From Candidatus Delongbacteria bacterium (lineage in GTDB: Bacteria > Delongbacteria > UBA4055): a stretch of 8,766 nucleotides of DNA. This document shows positions 1-6,260 of this stretch, piece after piece; the first letter of the stretch is position 1; each line of letters opens with the position of its first letter. Position numbers and translations under genes: made by a program. The stretch spans positions 1 to 8,766 of the forward strand of contig JAQICF010000024.1 in NCBI GenBank assembly GCA_027858795.1, in the 5' to 3' direction. The notes beneath the pieces were generated by a model. That model ran no database searches. It saw nothing but the letters and a program-made list of their open reading frames with translations, and was not told the DNA's origin.

Positions 1-933
1 GATAATCTGACTTATGCAGGTAATCCTGAAAATTTGAAAAATATTGAAAATGATTCACGATATAAGTTTATAAAAGGTGATATTTGTGATGAAGAATTAG
101 TGGCAAAAACATTTTCAGAGAATAATATTGATACAGTTATAAATTTTGCTGCAGAAACTCATGTTGATCGATCAATTCACGATCCGAATATCTTCATTAA
201 GACAAATGTTCTTGGTACAGGAGTTCTGTTAAGTAATGCAAAGAAAGCATGGGGAGATAATTTTTCAGACAAAAGATATCTTCAGGTTTCCACAGATGAA
301 GTATATGGAACTCTTCCAGAGGATGATAAATCGATCAAGTTCACAGAAAAAACACCATTGCAGCCTCATTCGCCATATTCAGCTTCAAAGACTGGAGCAG
401 ACTGTTTAGTTCAATCATATTATGACACATATAAATTTCCAACTTTGATAACCAGATGTTCAAACAACTACGGTCCATATCAATTTCCTGAAAAACTTAT
501 CCCACTTATTATAAATAATGCACTAAATGATAAAGATCTTCCTATTTACGGAGATGGTAAGCAAATTAGAGACTGGCTTTTCGTAGAAGACCATTGTGAT
601 GCGATTTGGACTGTTCTTGAGAAAGGGGCGTTGGGCGAAGTTTATAATATTGGTGGTAATAATGAGATCATGAATATCGATATTGTAAAGCATATCCTTG
701 ATCATCTGAATAAACCTCATTCATTGATCACTTACGTTAAAGATCGTTTGGGTCATGATAGAAGATATGCTATCGATGCAGCAAAGATAAAAAATGAATT
801 AGGATGGACACCAAAGTATAAATTTGAAGATAAGATAAAAGACACAATAGATTGGTACTTGAGCAATTCTGAGTGGATCAATAATGTAATATCCGGTGAA
901 TATCAGAACTGGATAGATAAAAATTATAAATAA
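1..933 (+). CDS. rfbB: dTDP-glucose 4,6-dehydratase, 5' end outside window
   Basis: This NAD-dependent extended SDR enzyme converts dTDP-glucose to dTDP-4-keto-6-deoxyglucose in the cytoplasm, the second step toward dTDP-L-rhamnose and related deoxysugars. The reading frame is open from base 1 (DNLTYAGNPENL, a typical segment shortly after the N-terminal Rossmann motif), so the true start and the GxxGxxG motif lie to the left; 310 codons are in the window. Visible hallmarks are NFAAETHVDRSI (NAD-binding region), the catalytic STDEVYG at 289-309 containing Thr-Asp-Glu, and YSASK at 376-390, the SDR Tyr-xxx-Lys pair. RCSNNYGPYQFPEKLIP and the DWLFVEDHCDA segment are also characteristic of the family. 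It ends 10 bases before rfbA, whose SD overlaps this stop codon, so the two are surely co-transcribed. The TTG at 34 is an internal Leu codon, not a start. Confidence 0.96.
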   Translation, partial: DNLTYAGNPENLKNIENDSRYKFIKGDICDEELVAKTFSENNIDTVINFAAETHVDRSIHDPNIFIKTNVLGTGVLLSNAKKAWGDNFSDKRYLQVSTDEVYGTLPEDDKSIKFTEKTPLQPHSPYSASKTGADCLVQSYYDTYKFPTLITRCSNNYGPYQFPEKLIPLIINNALNDKDLPIYGDGKQIRDWLFVEDHCDAIWTVLEKGALGEVYNIGGNNEIMNIDIVKHILDHLNKPHSLITYVKDRLGHDRRYAIDAAKIKNELGWTPKYKFEDKIKDTIDWYLSNSEWINNVISGEYQNWIDKNYK

Positions 934-943
934 AGGTTTATAT

Positions 944-1804
944 ATGAAAAATACAAAAGGAATTATTTTAGCAGGTGGTGCAGGTACCAGAATGTATCCT
1001 ATGACCCAATTATATAGTAAGCAATTGATATCTGTATATGATAAACCGATGATATACTATCCATTAAGCACATTGATCCTTTCAGGTATCAGAGAAGTGT
1101 TGATAATTTCAAATGTAGAAACTATTCCATTTTATAAGAAACTTTTCAGGGATGGTTCACATCTTGGGATGAAGATTGAATATGCCGTTCAAGATGCTCC
1201 CAAAGGAATTGCGGAAGCTTTTATCATTGGGGAAGAATTTATTGGTGATGATCAGGTATGTCTTATACTTGGGGATAATATCTTTTACGGTTATCTTTCA
1301 TTCTTAAAGAAAGTATTAAAAGAAAATGTTGGAGCTACAGTTTTCGGGTATTATGTTAAAGATCCTGAAAGATATGGTGTTGTAGAATTTGATAAAACAG
1401 GGAAAGCCATTTCAATCGAAGAAAAACCTAAAGATCCTAAATCAAAATATGCAGTTCCGGGATTATACGTATTTGATAGCTCTTCACCTGCAAGATCGAA
1501 AAATATTTCTCCATCAGGTAGGGATGAGGTTGAGATAACAGATCTGATCAAATCTTATTTAGTTGAAGATAATCTCAATGTTGAGAAGATCGGACGAGGA
1601 ATCGCCTGGCTTGATAGTGGGACTCCTGAATCTTTATTGGATGCAAGTACTTTTATTGCTACGATAGAGCAGAGGCAGGGGCTTAAGATAGGTTGTATTG
1701 AAGAAGCAGCATTCAACGCGGGGTTTATTGATAAAAAAGGAATGGATCAGATCATCGAAGAAATGCCAAATTCGTATTACAGGGATTATTTGAAGGGATT
1801 ATAA
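944..1804 (+). CDS. rfbA: glucose-1-phosphate thymidylyltransferase
   Basis: RfbA (RmlA) condenses glucose-1-phosphate with dTTP to give dTDP-glucose and pyrophosphate, the entry step of the dTDP-deoxysugar pathway; the product feeds the adjacent RfbB. The protein has 286 residues, close to the usual 285-295. The N-terminal nucleotide-binding signature GGAGTRMYP is at residues 11-19 (the usual Leu is Met here), followed by SKQL and DKPMIYYPLSTL. Asp111 in LGDNIFYG and Asp224 in WLDSGTPESLLDA match the metal-binding aspartates of the family, and Lys161 in EEKPK matches the substrate-binding lysine. The ATG at 944 is supported by AAAGG at 932-936 with a 7-base spacer; this SD overlaps the rfbB stop, suggesting translational coupling. 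Transcription probably ends at the hairpin at 1847-1875. Short direct repeats (GTGATAAG) follow the stop. Confidence 0.97.
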   Translation: MKNTKGIILAGGAGTRMYPMTQLYSKQLISVYDKPMIYYPLSTLILSGIREVLIISNVETIPFYKKLFRDGSHLGMKIEYAVQDAPKGIAEAFIIGEEFIGDDQVCLILGDNIFYGYLSFLKKVLKENVGATVFGYYVKDPERYGVVEFDKTGKAISIEEKPKDPKSKYAVPGLYVFDSSSPARSKNISPSGRDEVEITDLIKSYLVEDNLNVEKIGRGIAWLDSGTPESLLDASTFIATIEQRQGLKIGCIEEAAFNAGFIDKKGMDQIIEEMPNSYYRDYLKGL

Positions 1805-1846
1805 AAACAGTGATAAGTGGTAAGTTGTAAGTGATAAGATATAAAT

Positions 1847-1875
1847 AAAAACGGCGGGTAATCCCGCCGTTTTTT
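1847..1875. terminator. bidirectional intrinsic terminator between rfbA and ugd
   Basis: A 12-bp perfect stem, AAAAACGGCGGG with CCCGCCGTTTTT, closes a TAAT loop. The GC core is followed by six T on the + strand and five T on the - strand. It sits between the convergent rfbA and ugd genes, 12 bases beyond the ugd stop on the minus strand, so it can end both transcripts. Confidence 0.92.
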
Positions 1876-1886
1876 AATTATAATAA

Positions 1887-3197
1887 CTATCTTCCGATCG
1901 AATAATACTCAACTTCGGCTTTCAGCATTTCCTTCAGATCGTATATATTTCTTCCGTCATAGACCAAAGGTGTCCTCATAAGCTTTTTAAAATCAACCGG
2001 TTTAATGGCTTCAACCTGCTTCCACTCAGTGAATATGAAGCATACATTAGCACTCTTTAAAGCTTCTTTTGTATCATTTACATAGGTTATTGAACCTCTA
2101 CCGTTCTTTCCTTCAGGATATAACCTTTTGAAATTATCTGCACCCACAGGATCATAAGCAAAAATATCTGCTCCCTGTTCCAGTAGCAAAGGTATATTAT
2201 CAAGTGAAGGTGATTCTCTCAGATCATCAGTTCCGGGTTTAAAAGTAAGTCCAAGTACCGCAATTTTCAGACCGTTAAAAGTGATAAGTCTTTTTGAAGC
2301 TTTTTTAAATAAGATCGTCTTTTGGTCATTATTTACATCGATAGCAGATTTGACAGTTCTTAAAATGTAACCGTGCTGTTTTGCAAGATATTCCAGAGCT
2401 TTTGTATCTTTAGGAAAACATGAACCGCCGTAACCGATACCGGCATTCAAAAATTTACTTCCGATACGCTCATCATAGCTCATACCGTTAGCTACAGCCT
2501 GAATATCGGCTCCTACAAGTTCACAAAGATTAGCGATATCGTTCATATATGAGATCTTTAAAGCCAGAAAATCATTTGAGGCATATTTTATCATCTCCGC
2601 CGATCTTCTGTTGACGGAAACAATCGGTAATTTAAAAGGCTCATATATCTTCATAAGTATTTTTTCTGCCCATGTACTTTCTGTACCAATAATAATTCTC
2701 GGCGCATGTAATGTGTCGTGAACTGCAGAACCCTGAGCCAGAAACTCCGGATTTGATGCTACTTCCACTTTTACCTTATTGATCAGAAAATCATGGATAA
2801 ATTGTTCAACTTTATCATTTGTGCCCACAGGTACTGTTGATTTAACTACTACAAGGCAATCCTTCTCAACGCATTCCGCGATCTGTCTTGCAACAGTGGC
2901 GATATGACTTAAATTAGCAGATCCGTCAAGCTGTTCAGGAGTTCCCACACCAATGAACACAGCATCTGCATCTTTGTAAGCAGACTTAAAATCGGTAGTA
3001 TAATTTAATCTTCCTTCAGAATAGTTTTTTACCATTAGATCTTGAAGATCATTTTCGTATATAGGAGAGATCCCTTTTTTCATACTTTTGATCTTATCTT
3101 CATCAATATCAACGCAAATAACATCATGCCCTACTTCAGCAAAACATACTCCTGCCACCAGGCCTACATATCCTGTTCCTGCTACAGCTATTTTCAT
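1887..3197 (-). CDS. ugd: UDP-glucose 6-dehydrogenase
   Basis: Ugd oxidises UDP-glucose twice, with NAD+, to UDP-glucuronic acid, a precursor for acidic capsule or exopolysaccharide sugars. The 436-residue length is normal for the bacterial UDP-glucose/GDP-mannose dehydrogenase family. In order: the N-terminal NAD-binding motif GTGYVG at residues 7-12, with an acidic residue ending the second strand (Asp30); STVPVGT around 120-126; NPEFLAQGSAVHD around 149-161; EMIKYASND in the central dimer domain (Lys204, Asn208); the catalytic Cys260 in GYGGSCFPKD; and the C-terminal UDP-binding part beginning with GLTFKPGTDDLRESPS. The ATG at 3197 is preceded by GAGG (3206-3209 on the minus strand). The gene points against its neighbours, converging on rfbA, so it forms its own transcription unit, with a likely promoter at 3230-3258. 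Some members prefer UDP-ManNAc, but the CFPKD and substrate-loop pattern favours UDP-glucose. Confidence 0.95.
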   Translation of the reverse strand: MKIAVAGTGYVGLVAGVCFAEVGHDVICVDIDEDKIKSMKKGISPIYENDLQDLMVKNYSEGRLNYTTDFKSAYKDADAVFIGVGTPEQLDGSANLSHIATVARQIAECVEKDCLVVVKSTVPVGTNDKVEQFIHDFLINKVKVEVASNPEFLAQGSAVHDTLHAPRIIIGTESTWAEKILMKIYEPFKLPIVSVNRRSAEMIKYASNDFLALKISYMNDIANLCELVGADIQAVANGMSYDERIGSKFLNAGIGYGGSCFPKDTKALEYLAKQHGYILRTVKSAIDVNNDQKTILFKKASKRLITFNGLKIAVLGLTFKPGTDDLRESPSLDNIPLLLEQGADIFAYDPVGADNFKRLYPEGKNGRGSITYVNDTKEALKSANVCFIFTEWKQVEAIKPVDFKKLMRTPLVYDGRNIYDLKEMLKAEVEYYSIGR

Positions 3198-3229
3198 TTT
3201 TAAAACCTCAAGTTTATTTTAACCATCTA

Positions 3230-3258
3230 AATATAAAGTATATGTAAACTATTATCAA
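3230..3258 (-). promoter_or_regulatory. candidate sigma70-type promoter of ugd
   Basis: On the minus strand, TTGATA (3258-3253) and TATATT (3235-3230) are separated by exactly 17 bases and lie about 33 bases before the ugd start codon. Each hexamer has only one or two mismatches to the TTGACA/TATAAT consensus. The region is AT-rich, so chance matches are possible, and if the host uses Bacteroidota-type promoters this assignment would fail. Confidence 0.4.
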
Positions 3259-3364
3259 CATAGAAAACAAGGTGATTTATACCTTGAAAATTATGCTATG
3301 TTCTAGTATATTTAAACTTTCAATGAATTATGAATGTATAAGTGCGTAAGCGAGTTGACAGTCT

Positions 3365-3390
3365 GTAGGGGCAACCTCCTATGGTTGCCC
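3365..3390 (+). repeat. REP-like GTAG hairpin, copy a
   Basis: GTAG at 3365-3368 is followed at once by a perfect 8-bp hairpin: GGGCAACC (3369-3376), loop TCCTAT, GGTTGCCC (3383-3390). It belongs to a family of GTAG-led hairpins in this window whose stems differ but whose foot and position are kept. It opens the repeat mosaic filling the gap between ugd and the next gene. Bases 3259-3353 to the left hold nothing I can name. Confidence 0.75.
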
Positions 3391-3395
3391 GCCTA

Positions 3396-3478
3396 GCGAT
3401 AAATAAACAAGCGAACGACCACCCCGTCAGCTTGTGGCTGACACCCCTCCAGGGGAGGGGAATTGCAGAAAATGACAA
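3396..3478 (+). repeat. 83-base direct repeat, copy 1
   Basis: This segment is identical, by eye, to 5192-5274. It contains two hairpins in succession: GTCAGC/GCTGAC around TTGTG, and CCCCTCC/GGAGGGG around AGG. It ends in AAAATGAC, the same ATGAC ending seen in the other hairpin repeat families here. With its twin it brackets the AlbA_2-type gene at 3646-5043 in direct orientation. It contains no convincing coding capacity. Confidence 0.88.
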
Positions 3479-3481
3479 CCC

Positions 3482-3507
3482 GCAGGGGTCGCCTAACAGT
3501 CGACCCC
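3482..3507 (+). repeat. REP-like hairpin, copy b (GCAG foot)
   Basis: GCAG replaces GTAG as the foot. The stem is GGGGTCG (3485-3491) with CGACCCC (3501-3507) and a 9-base loop. It is followed by GAAACGGATAAAA, matching the AAAACGGATTAAA tail after other members of the family. Confidence 0.65.
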
Positions 3508-3535
3508 GAAACGGATAAAACCACACGATGAAAAC

Positions 3536-3574
3536 AAGATTGCCACGGATTTAAAATAAAATCCTCGCAATGAC
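3536..3574 (+). repeat. 39-base ATTGC hairpin repeat, copy 1
   Basis: This unit is identical to 6222-6260 and related to 7468-7504. The outer stem ATTGC/GCAAT and inner stem GGATTT/AAATCC are separated by the unpaired bulges CAC and TC, and it ends in GCAATGAC. This kind of short dispersed hairpin repeat is familiar from many bacterial genomes; no coding role is evident. Confidence 0.8.
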
Positions 3575-3595
3575 GATTAAAAGATGAAGGTAGTG

Positions 3596-3641
3596 AACTG
3601 TCCTAAGAAATCGGACAGTTGAAATTCAAGGCTAAAGATAA
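3596..3641 (+). repeat. hairpin plus 22-base conserved tail, copy 1
   Basis: An 8-bp hairpin, AACTGTCC (3596-3603) with GGACAGTT (3613-3620), is followed by a 22-base stretch (3620-3641) that recurs exactly at 6057-6078, there behind a different hairpin. The repeat runs to within 5 bases of the ATG at 3646. It covers the upstream TTG at 3619, which argues that this TTG is not the gene start. Confidence 0.7.
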
Positions 3642-3645
3642 AAAA

Positions 3646-5043
3646 ATGATAAAAATAAAAGATTTAAAATATTTAATTGACCAAGGTGAGTGTGAAACCG
3701 TTGAGTTTAAAAGAAAGTTTGGCTCAGAGGCTATTGAAACAGTAGTTGCATTTGCAAATACAAAAGGCGGTTTAGTTATTCTTGGAATTGAAGATAATGG
3801 TACAATCAATAAAGAATTTTCTATTGGCACTGAAACTATTCAACAATGGATAAACGAAATAAAGAGTAAAACACAGCCTTCACTTATTCCTGATGCAGAA
3901 ATATATGAGTATAATGGGAAAGAAGTTGTTGCTTTAATTGTAGATGAATTTCCTATTAAACCTGTTTCTTTAAAAGGTCGTTATTATAAACGAATAAAAA
4001 ATTCTAATCATCAGTTGGATTTAACAGAGATAAGTAACCTATATTTAAAAACAATTAATAGCAGCTGGGATTTTTATCCCGATCCATATCATAACTATGA
4101 ACATATTTCAGAAGAAAAAATTATTAAGTTTATCAAAATAATAGAAAAAAATCAGCAAACAGAAATCACACTTTCACCGTTTGATTTTCTTTCGAAATTA
4201 GAAATAATCAGGAATAAAGATATTTCTTTTGGTGCATATTTATTGTTTGCAAAGGATTATTGCACTTTAAGCGATATGCAGATTGGGCGTTTCAAAAGTG
4301 AAATTACCATAATAGATAGTATCTCACTGAGCACAGACCTTTTTTCTGAAGTTGATGATACTATTGCGTTTATCAAAAAGCATTTAATGGTTGAATATAT
4401 TATTACCGGGGAACCACAACATAAAGAGCGTTTTGATTATCCTCTTGAAGCAATTCGTGAAGTTGTTATAAATATGATTATTCACAGAGACTATAAAGAT
4501 AGTAATGGCAGTGTTATCAAAATTTATGATGATAGGATTGAATTTTATAATCCCGGAAAATTATTTGGAGAAATTACGATAAAGGATTTATTATCTGACA
4601 ATTATAGTTCCCAAGCCAGAAATAAACTTATAGCTAAGGCTTTTAAAGAAATTGGGATTATAGAAAAATATGGTACTGGTATAAGAAGAATAATAAATAT
4701 TTGTAAAGATTATGGAGTGATCTCACCACAATTCGAAGAAGCATTTAATGGATTTAAAGTAACGCTTTTCAAAGAAAAATTAAATGTCCCTAAAAATGTC
4801 CCTAAAGATGTCACAGAAAAGAGTTCGGAAAAGAGTTCGGAAAAGAGTTCGGAAAAGAGTTCGGAAAAGGTGCTGGCAATTATGGAGAAAAATAATCATA
4901 TTACTATAAATGAATTGTCAATAGAACTGGATCAAACAACTCGTTCTATAGAAAAAATAATTGCAAAGCTCAAAAAAGCAGGATTACTTGAAAGAGTTGG
5001 AGGAAGAAAAGAAGGGCATTGGAAGATCATTGAAAATAATTGA
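3646..5043 (+). CDS. AlbA_2 (Schlafen-type) / HATPase_c_4 / winged-helix protein
   Basis: This is a putative cytoplasmic ATP- and nucleic-acid-binding protein, 465 residues from the ATG at 3646. Counting from a TTG nine codons earlier (3619), the order is: AlbA_2 domain at about 25-135 with ETVEFKRKF and FANTKGGLVILGIEDNG; a middle region; a GHKL-like ATPase part at about 270-365 with the N-box EAIREVVINMIIHRDY, the DDRIEFYNPG motif and the G-box YGTGIRRI; a repetitive linker (389-417); and a C-terminal winged helix (about 418-470). Such proteins are often annotated as transcriptional regulators or RecG-like; their substrate is unknown to me. I chose the ATG because the TTG lies inside a dispersed repeat. 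No strong SD is seen; AAGG at 3628-3631 is rather distant. Repeats flank the gene on both sides, suggesting accessory cargo in the capsule locus. Confidence 0.85.
   Translation: MIKIKDLKYLIDQGECETVEFKRKFGSEAIETVVAFANTKGGLVILGIEDNGTINKEFSIGTETIQQWINEIKSKTQPSLIPDAEIYEYNGKEVVALIVDEFPIKPVSLKGRYYKRIKNSNHQLDLTEISNLYLKTINSSWDFYPDPYHNYEHISEEKIIKFIKIIEKNQQTEITLSPFDFLSKLEIIRNKDISFGAYLLFAKDYCTLSDMQIGRFKSEITIIDSISLSTDLFSEVDDTIAFIKKHLMVEYIITGEPQHKERFDYPLEAIREVVINMIIHRDYKDSNGSVIKIYDDRIEFYNPGKLFGEITIKDLLSDNYSSQARNKLIAKAFKEIGIIEKYGTGIRRIINICKDYGVISPQFEEAFNGFKVTLFKEKLNVPKNVPKDVTEKSSEKSSEKSSEKSSEKVLAIMEKNNHITINELSIELDQTTRSIEKIIAKLKKAGLLERVGGRKEGHWKIIENN
4783..4868 (+). repeat. coding minisatellite in the linker before the winged helix
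   Basis: Two adjacent 12-base tandem arrays lie in frame: AATGTCCCTAAA twice plus a half unit (4783-4812, encoding NVPK repeats), then GAGTTCGGAAAA four times without error (4821-4868, encoding SSEK). Because the units are multiples of three, gain or loss of copies changes the linker length without a frameshift. Confidence 0.9.
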
Positions 5044-5050
5044 CAATTTA

Positions 5051-5066
5051 TCCCGATAAATCGGGA
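5051..5066 (+). repeat. small hairpin after the AlbA gene
   Basis: TCCCGAT and ATCGGGA form a 7-bp stem around AA, starting 7 bases after the stop codon at 5041-5043. It could end transcription or stabilise a 3' end, but no T run follows, so I do not call it an intrinsic terminator. Confidence 0.4.
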
Positions 5067-5079
5067 ATAATGGAAAATC

Positions 5080-5105
5080 GTAGGGGTCGATTTCTTATCG
5101 ACCCC
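5080..5105 (+). repeat. REP-like GTAG hairpin, copy c
   Basis: GTAG (5080-5083) is followed by GGGTCGAT, loop TTCTT, ATCGACCC. It is followed by CAAAACGGATTAAAA, the tail shared with other copies. Confidence 0.75.
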
Positions 5106-5108
5106 AAA

Positions 5109-5160
5109 ACGGATTAAAATATATTTCACAGGAAGCAAGGAAGAAAAAGGAAGGGTTGCC
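5109..5160 (+). repeat. purine-rich spacer module, copy 1
   Basis: This module begins ACGGATTAAAA, contains CACAGGAAGCAAGGAAGAAA and runs into GGAAGGGTTGCC. Close copies lie at 5992-6037 and 6131-6179, and each runs directly into a hairpin. The copy at 6131-6179 differs by a few substitutions and one base of length. Confidence 0.7.
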
Positions 5161-5186
5161 GTAGGGGAAGGCTTCCACGCCTTCCC
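5161..5186 (+). repeat. REP-like GTAG hairpin, copy d
   Basis: GTAG (5161-5164) is followed by GGGAAGGC, loop TTCCAC, GCCTTCCC. It sits directly before the second 83-base repeat, as copy a does before the first. Confidence 0.75.
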
Positions 5187-5191
5187 ACCTG

Positions 5192-5274
5192 GCGATAAAT
5201 AAACAAGCGAACGACCACCCCGTCAGCTTGTGGCTGACACCCCTCCAGGGGAGGGGAATTGCAGAAAATGACAA
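5192..5274 (+). repeat. 83-base direct repeat, copy 2
   Basis: Identical, by eye, to 3396-3478 with the same two internal hairpins and ATGAC end. The flanking base on each side differs, which fixes the boundary of perfect identity. It lies upstream of the second AlbA-type gene. Confidence 0.88.
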
Positions 5275-5305
5275 AGAAAAAAAGGATTAAAACGCAATAC
5301 AATAT

Positions 5306-5920
5306 ATGAATTCTATAAAATCACATAATTTAGACATGATCCTTCAATTAGGAGAAGGTCAATATGTCGAATTTAAGGAATCTTTAGATAAAAGCTTGTC
5401 CAAGGAGATTGTTGCCTTTGCTAATGCGTCAGGTGGTGTGATTTATTTAGGTATTACGGATAAAGGCGAATTACTTTTTCCTAAAGAAGAATTCGGTAAA
5501 AGAAGTGAAGCAAGAAATAGGCTTCTTTCGGATCTACTGTCAAGGACAGAATTTATGGAGAAGGCAGGTACAGGAATAAAGCGTGTGAGGGATGCATGCA
5601 AGGCAAACAGCAATAAGGTAGAATTTGATTTCACAGATGCTTTCTGGACGGTAATACATACAAATATTACCACCCGAAAGGACACACAAAAGGATTTGGC
5701 ACAAAAGGATTTGGCACAAAAGGTATCACCGAAAAATGCTGAGATACTTCTTGAAATTATAAAATTGAATAATAAGATAACGATAGCTCAAATGGTTGAT
5801 GAATTAAATATGAGCAAAAGAAGTATAATTAGGTTGATTGATATATTAAAAAATGAAAATAGAATTCAGCGAGAAGGTTCGCTTAAATACGGACATTGGA
5901 AGGTCATCGAAAATAATTGA
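5306..5920 (+). CDS. internally deleted AlbA_2/HATPase/winged-helix relative
   Basis: A 204-residue protein carrying only the two ends of the architecture of the preceding gene. Residues 16-55 match the start of an AlbA_2 domain (QYVEFKESLDKS, AFANASGGVIYLGITDKG). The sequence then passes at about residue 55 into the end of a HATPase_c_4 domain (LLFPKEEFGKRSEARNRLLSDLL, G-box AGTGIKRV at 87-94). A repetitive linker and a winged helix (about 142-200) follow. Compared with its neighbour, about 250 residues are missing, including the N-box and the NPG motif, so ATP binding is unlikely. The frame is intact through the junction, so it could be a small DNA-binding relic or a decaying gene. The ATG at 5306 has no clear SD; ATG at 5336 is an alternative. 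The C-terminus GHWKVIENN and the bases after the stop nearly match the neighbour, showing paralogy. Confidence 0.7.
   Translation: MNSIKSHNLDMILQLGEGQYVEFKESLDKSLSKEIVAFANASGGVIYLGITDKGELLFPKEEFGKRSEARNRLLSDLLSRTEFMEKAGTGIKRVRDACKANSNKVEFDFTDAFWTVIHTNITTRKDTQKDLAQKDLAQKVSPKNAEILLEIIKLNNKITIAQMVDELNMSKRSIIRLIDILKNENRIQREGSLKYGHWKVIENN
5686..5723 (+). repeat. coding minisatellite in the linker of the short paralogue
   Basis: The 15-base unit ACAAAAGGATTTGGC occurs twice exactly (5686-5700 and 5701-5715) plus ACAAAAGG, encoding QKDLAQKDLAQK. It sits just before the winged helix, the same place as the 12-base arrays of the longer protein, but with an unrelated unit. Confidence 0.85.
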
Positions 5921-5954
5921 CAATTTACAATTAATAATTAACAATTAATAAACA
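5915..5954 (+). repeat. AT-rich TTGACAATTTACAATTAA repeat overlapping a stop codon
   Basis: A run of related ACAATT/TAATTA words starts inside the last codons of the short AlbA gene. The 17-mer AATTGACAATTTACAAT (5915-5931) recurs exactly at 7309-7325 after capE, and its first 13 bases recur at 5038-5050 after the long AlbA gene. Confidence 0.75.
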
Positions 5955-5959
5955 AAACC

Positions 5960-5987
5960 GTAGGGATGAAAGAGTGGAATGCGTTCC
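5960..5987 (+). repeat. REP-like GTAG hairpin, degenerate copy e
   Basis: GTAGGGA at 5960-5966 and AATGCGTTCCTAA match copy g at 7337-7360, but the left arm has diverged so only GGAA/TTCC still pairs. The tail AAAACGGATTAA is kept. The ATG of the doubtful small ORF lies inside this element. Confidence 0.55.
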
Positions 5988-6259
5988 TAAAACGGATTAA
6001 AAAGATTTTCACAGGAAGTAAAGAAGAAAAGGAAGGGTACGGAAATACCGTACAACTGAAATTCAAGGCTAAAGATAATAAACATTATACGACGAATTGC
6101 TTTTCTACTGAGGATTTATTGCGTGGAACAAGATTAAAAGATATATTACAGGAAGCAAGGAAGAAAAAGAAGGGTTACCGTAGGGGAAGGCTCCTACGCC
6201 TTTCCACATCGAGTCAAAAAAAAGATTGCCACGGATTTAAAATAAAATCCTCGCAATGA
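5966..6259 (+). CDS. doubtful 97-codon ORF built largely of repeats
   Basis: An open frame of 97 codons, very rich in Lys, with no family I recognise. Its start lies in a degenerate GTAG hairpin, its residues around 9-24 come from one copy of the purine-rich module, residues around 31-38 from the 22-base repeat tail, the stretch around KDILQEARKKKKGYRRG from another copy of the module, and its last dozen residues from the 39-base ATTGC repeat. Only the part around HYTTNCFSTEDLLRGTR looks unique. There is no SD before the ATG. I think it is most likely not a gene, or is at best a gene assembled from repeats. Confidence 0.18.
   Translation: MKEWNAFLKRIKKIFTGSKEEKEGYGNTVQLKFKAKDNKHYTTNCFSTEDLLRGTRLKDILQEARKKKKGYRRGRLLRLSTSSQKKDCHGFKIKSSQ
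5992..6037 (+). repeat. purine-rich spacer module, copy 2
   Basis: ACGGATTAAAA followed by TTTCACAGGAAGTAAAGAAG and GGAAGGG, a close match to 5109-5160. It joins the hairpin at 6037-6053 directly. Confidence 0.65.
6037..6078 (+). repeat. hairpin plus 22-base conserved tail, copy 2
   Basis: GTACGG (6037-6042), loop AAATA, CCGTAC (6048-6053) is followed by the same 22 bases found at 3620-3641. The tail is the same but the stem is different from copy 1. Confidence 0.7.
6131..6179 (+). repeat. purine-rich spacer module, copy 3
   Basis: AGATTAAAAGATATATTACA followed by GGAAGCAAGGAAGAAAAA. It aligns with 5109-5160 along its length and, like that copy, leads into a GTAGGGGAAGGC hairpin. Confidence 0.7.
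6180..6205 (+). repeat. REP-like GTAG hairpin, copy f
   Basis: GTAG (6180-6183), GGGAAGGC, loop TCCTAC, GCCTTTCC; 8 bp with one G-T pair. It is nearly the same as copy d at 5161-5186. Confidence 0.72.
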
Positions 6260-6260
6260 C
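6222..6260 (+). repeat. 39-base ATTGC hairpin repeat, copy 2
   Basis: Identical to 3536-3574 over all 39 bases. It ends 33 bases before the capE start codon, so it is in the capE leader. Confidence 0.8.

Noticed and set aside
34..36. TTG as the start of rfbB
   Set aside because: The frame is open to base 1 and upstream residues DNLTYAGNPEN match the family, so the real start is outside the window.
3320..3526. 68-codon minus-strand ORF
   Set aside because: It consists of the GTAG hairpins and the 83-base repeat read backward, with no family resemblance and no SD.
3619..3621. TTG as the start of the long AlbA gene
   Set aside because: It lies in a hairpin repeat whose tail recurs at 6057-6078, has no SD, and the family match begins after the ATG at 3646.
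3396..5274. CRISPR array
   Set aside because: Repeats are of several types, irregularly spaced and separated by whole genes; there are no uniform spacers and no cas genes.
5306..5920. Toxin-antitoxin partnership between the two AlbA-type genes
   Set aside because: Both are paralogues with the same domain ends, separated by 262 bases of repeats, with no toxin fold or tight coupling.
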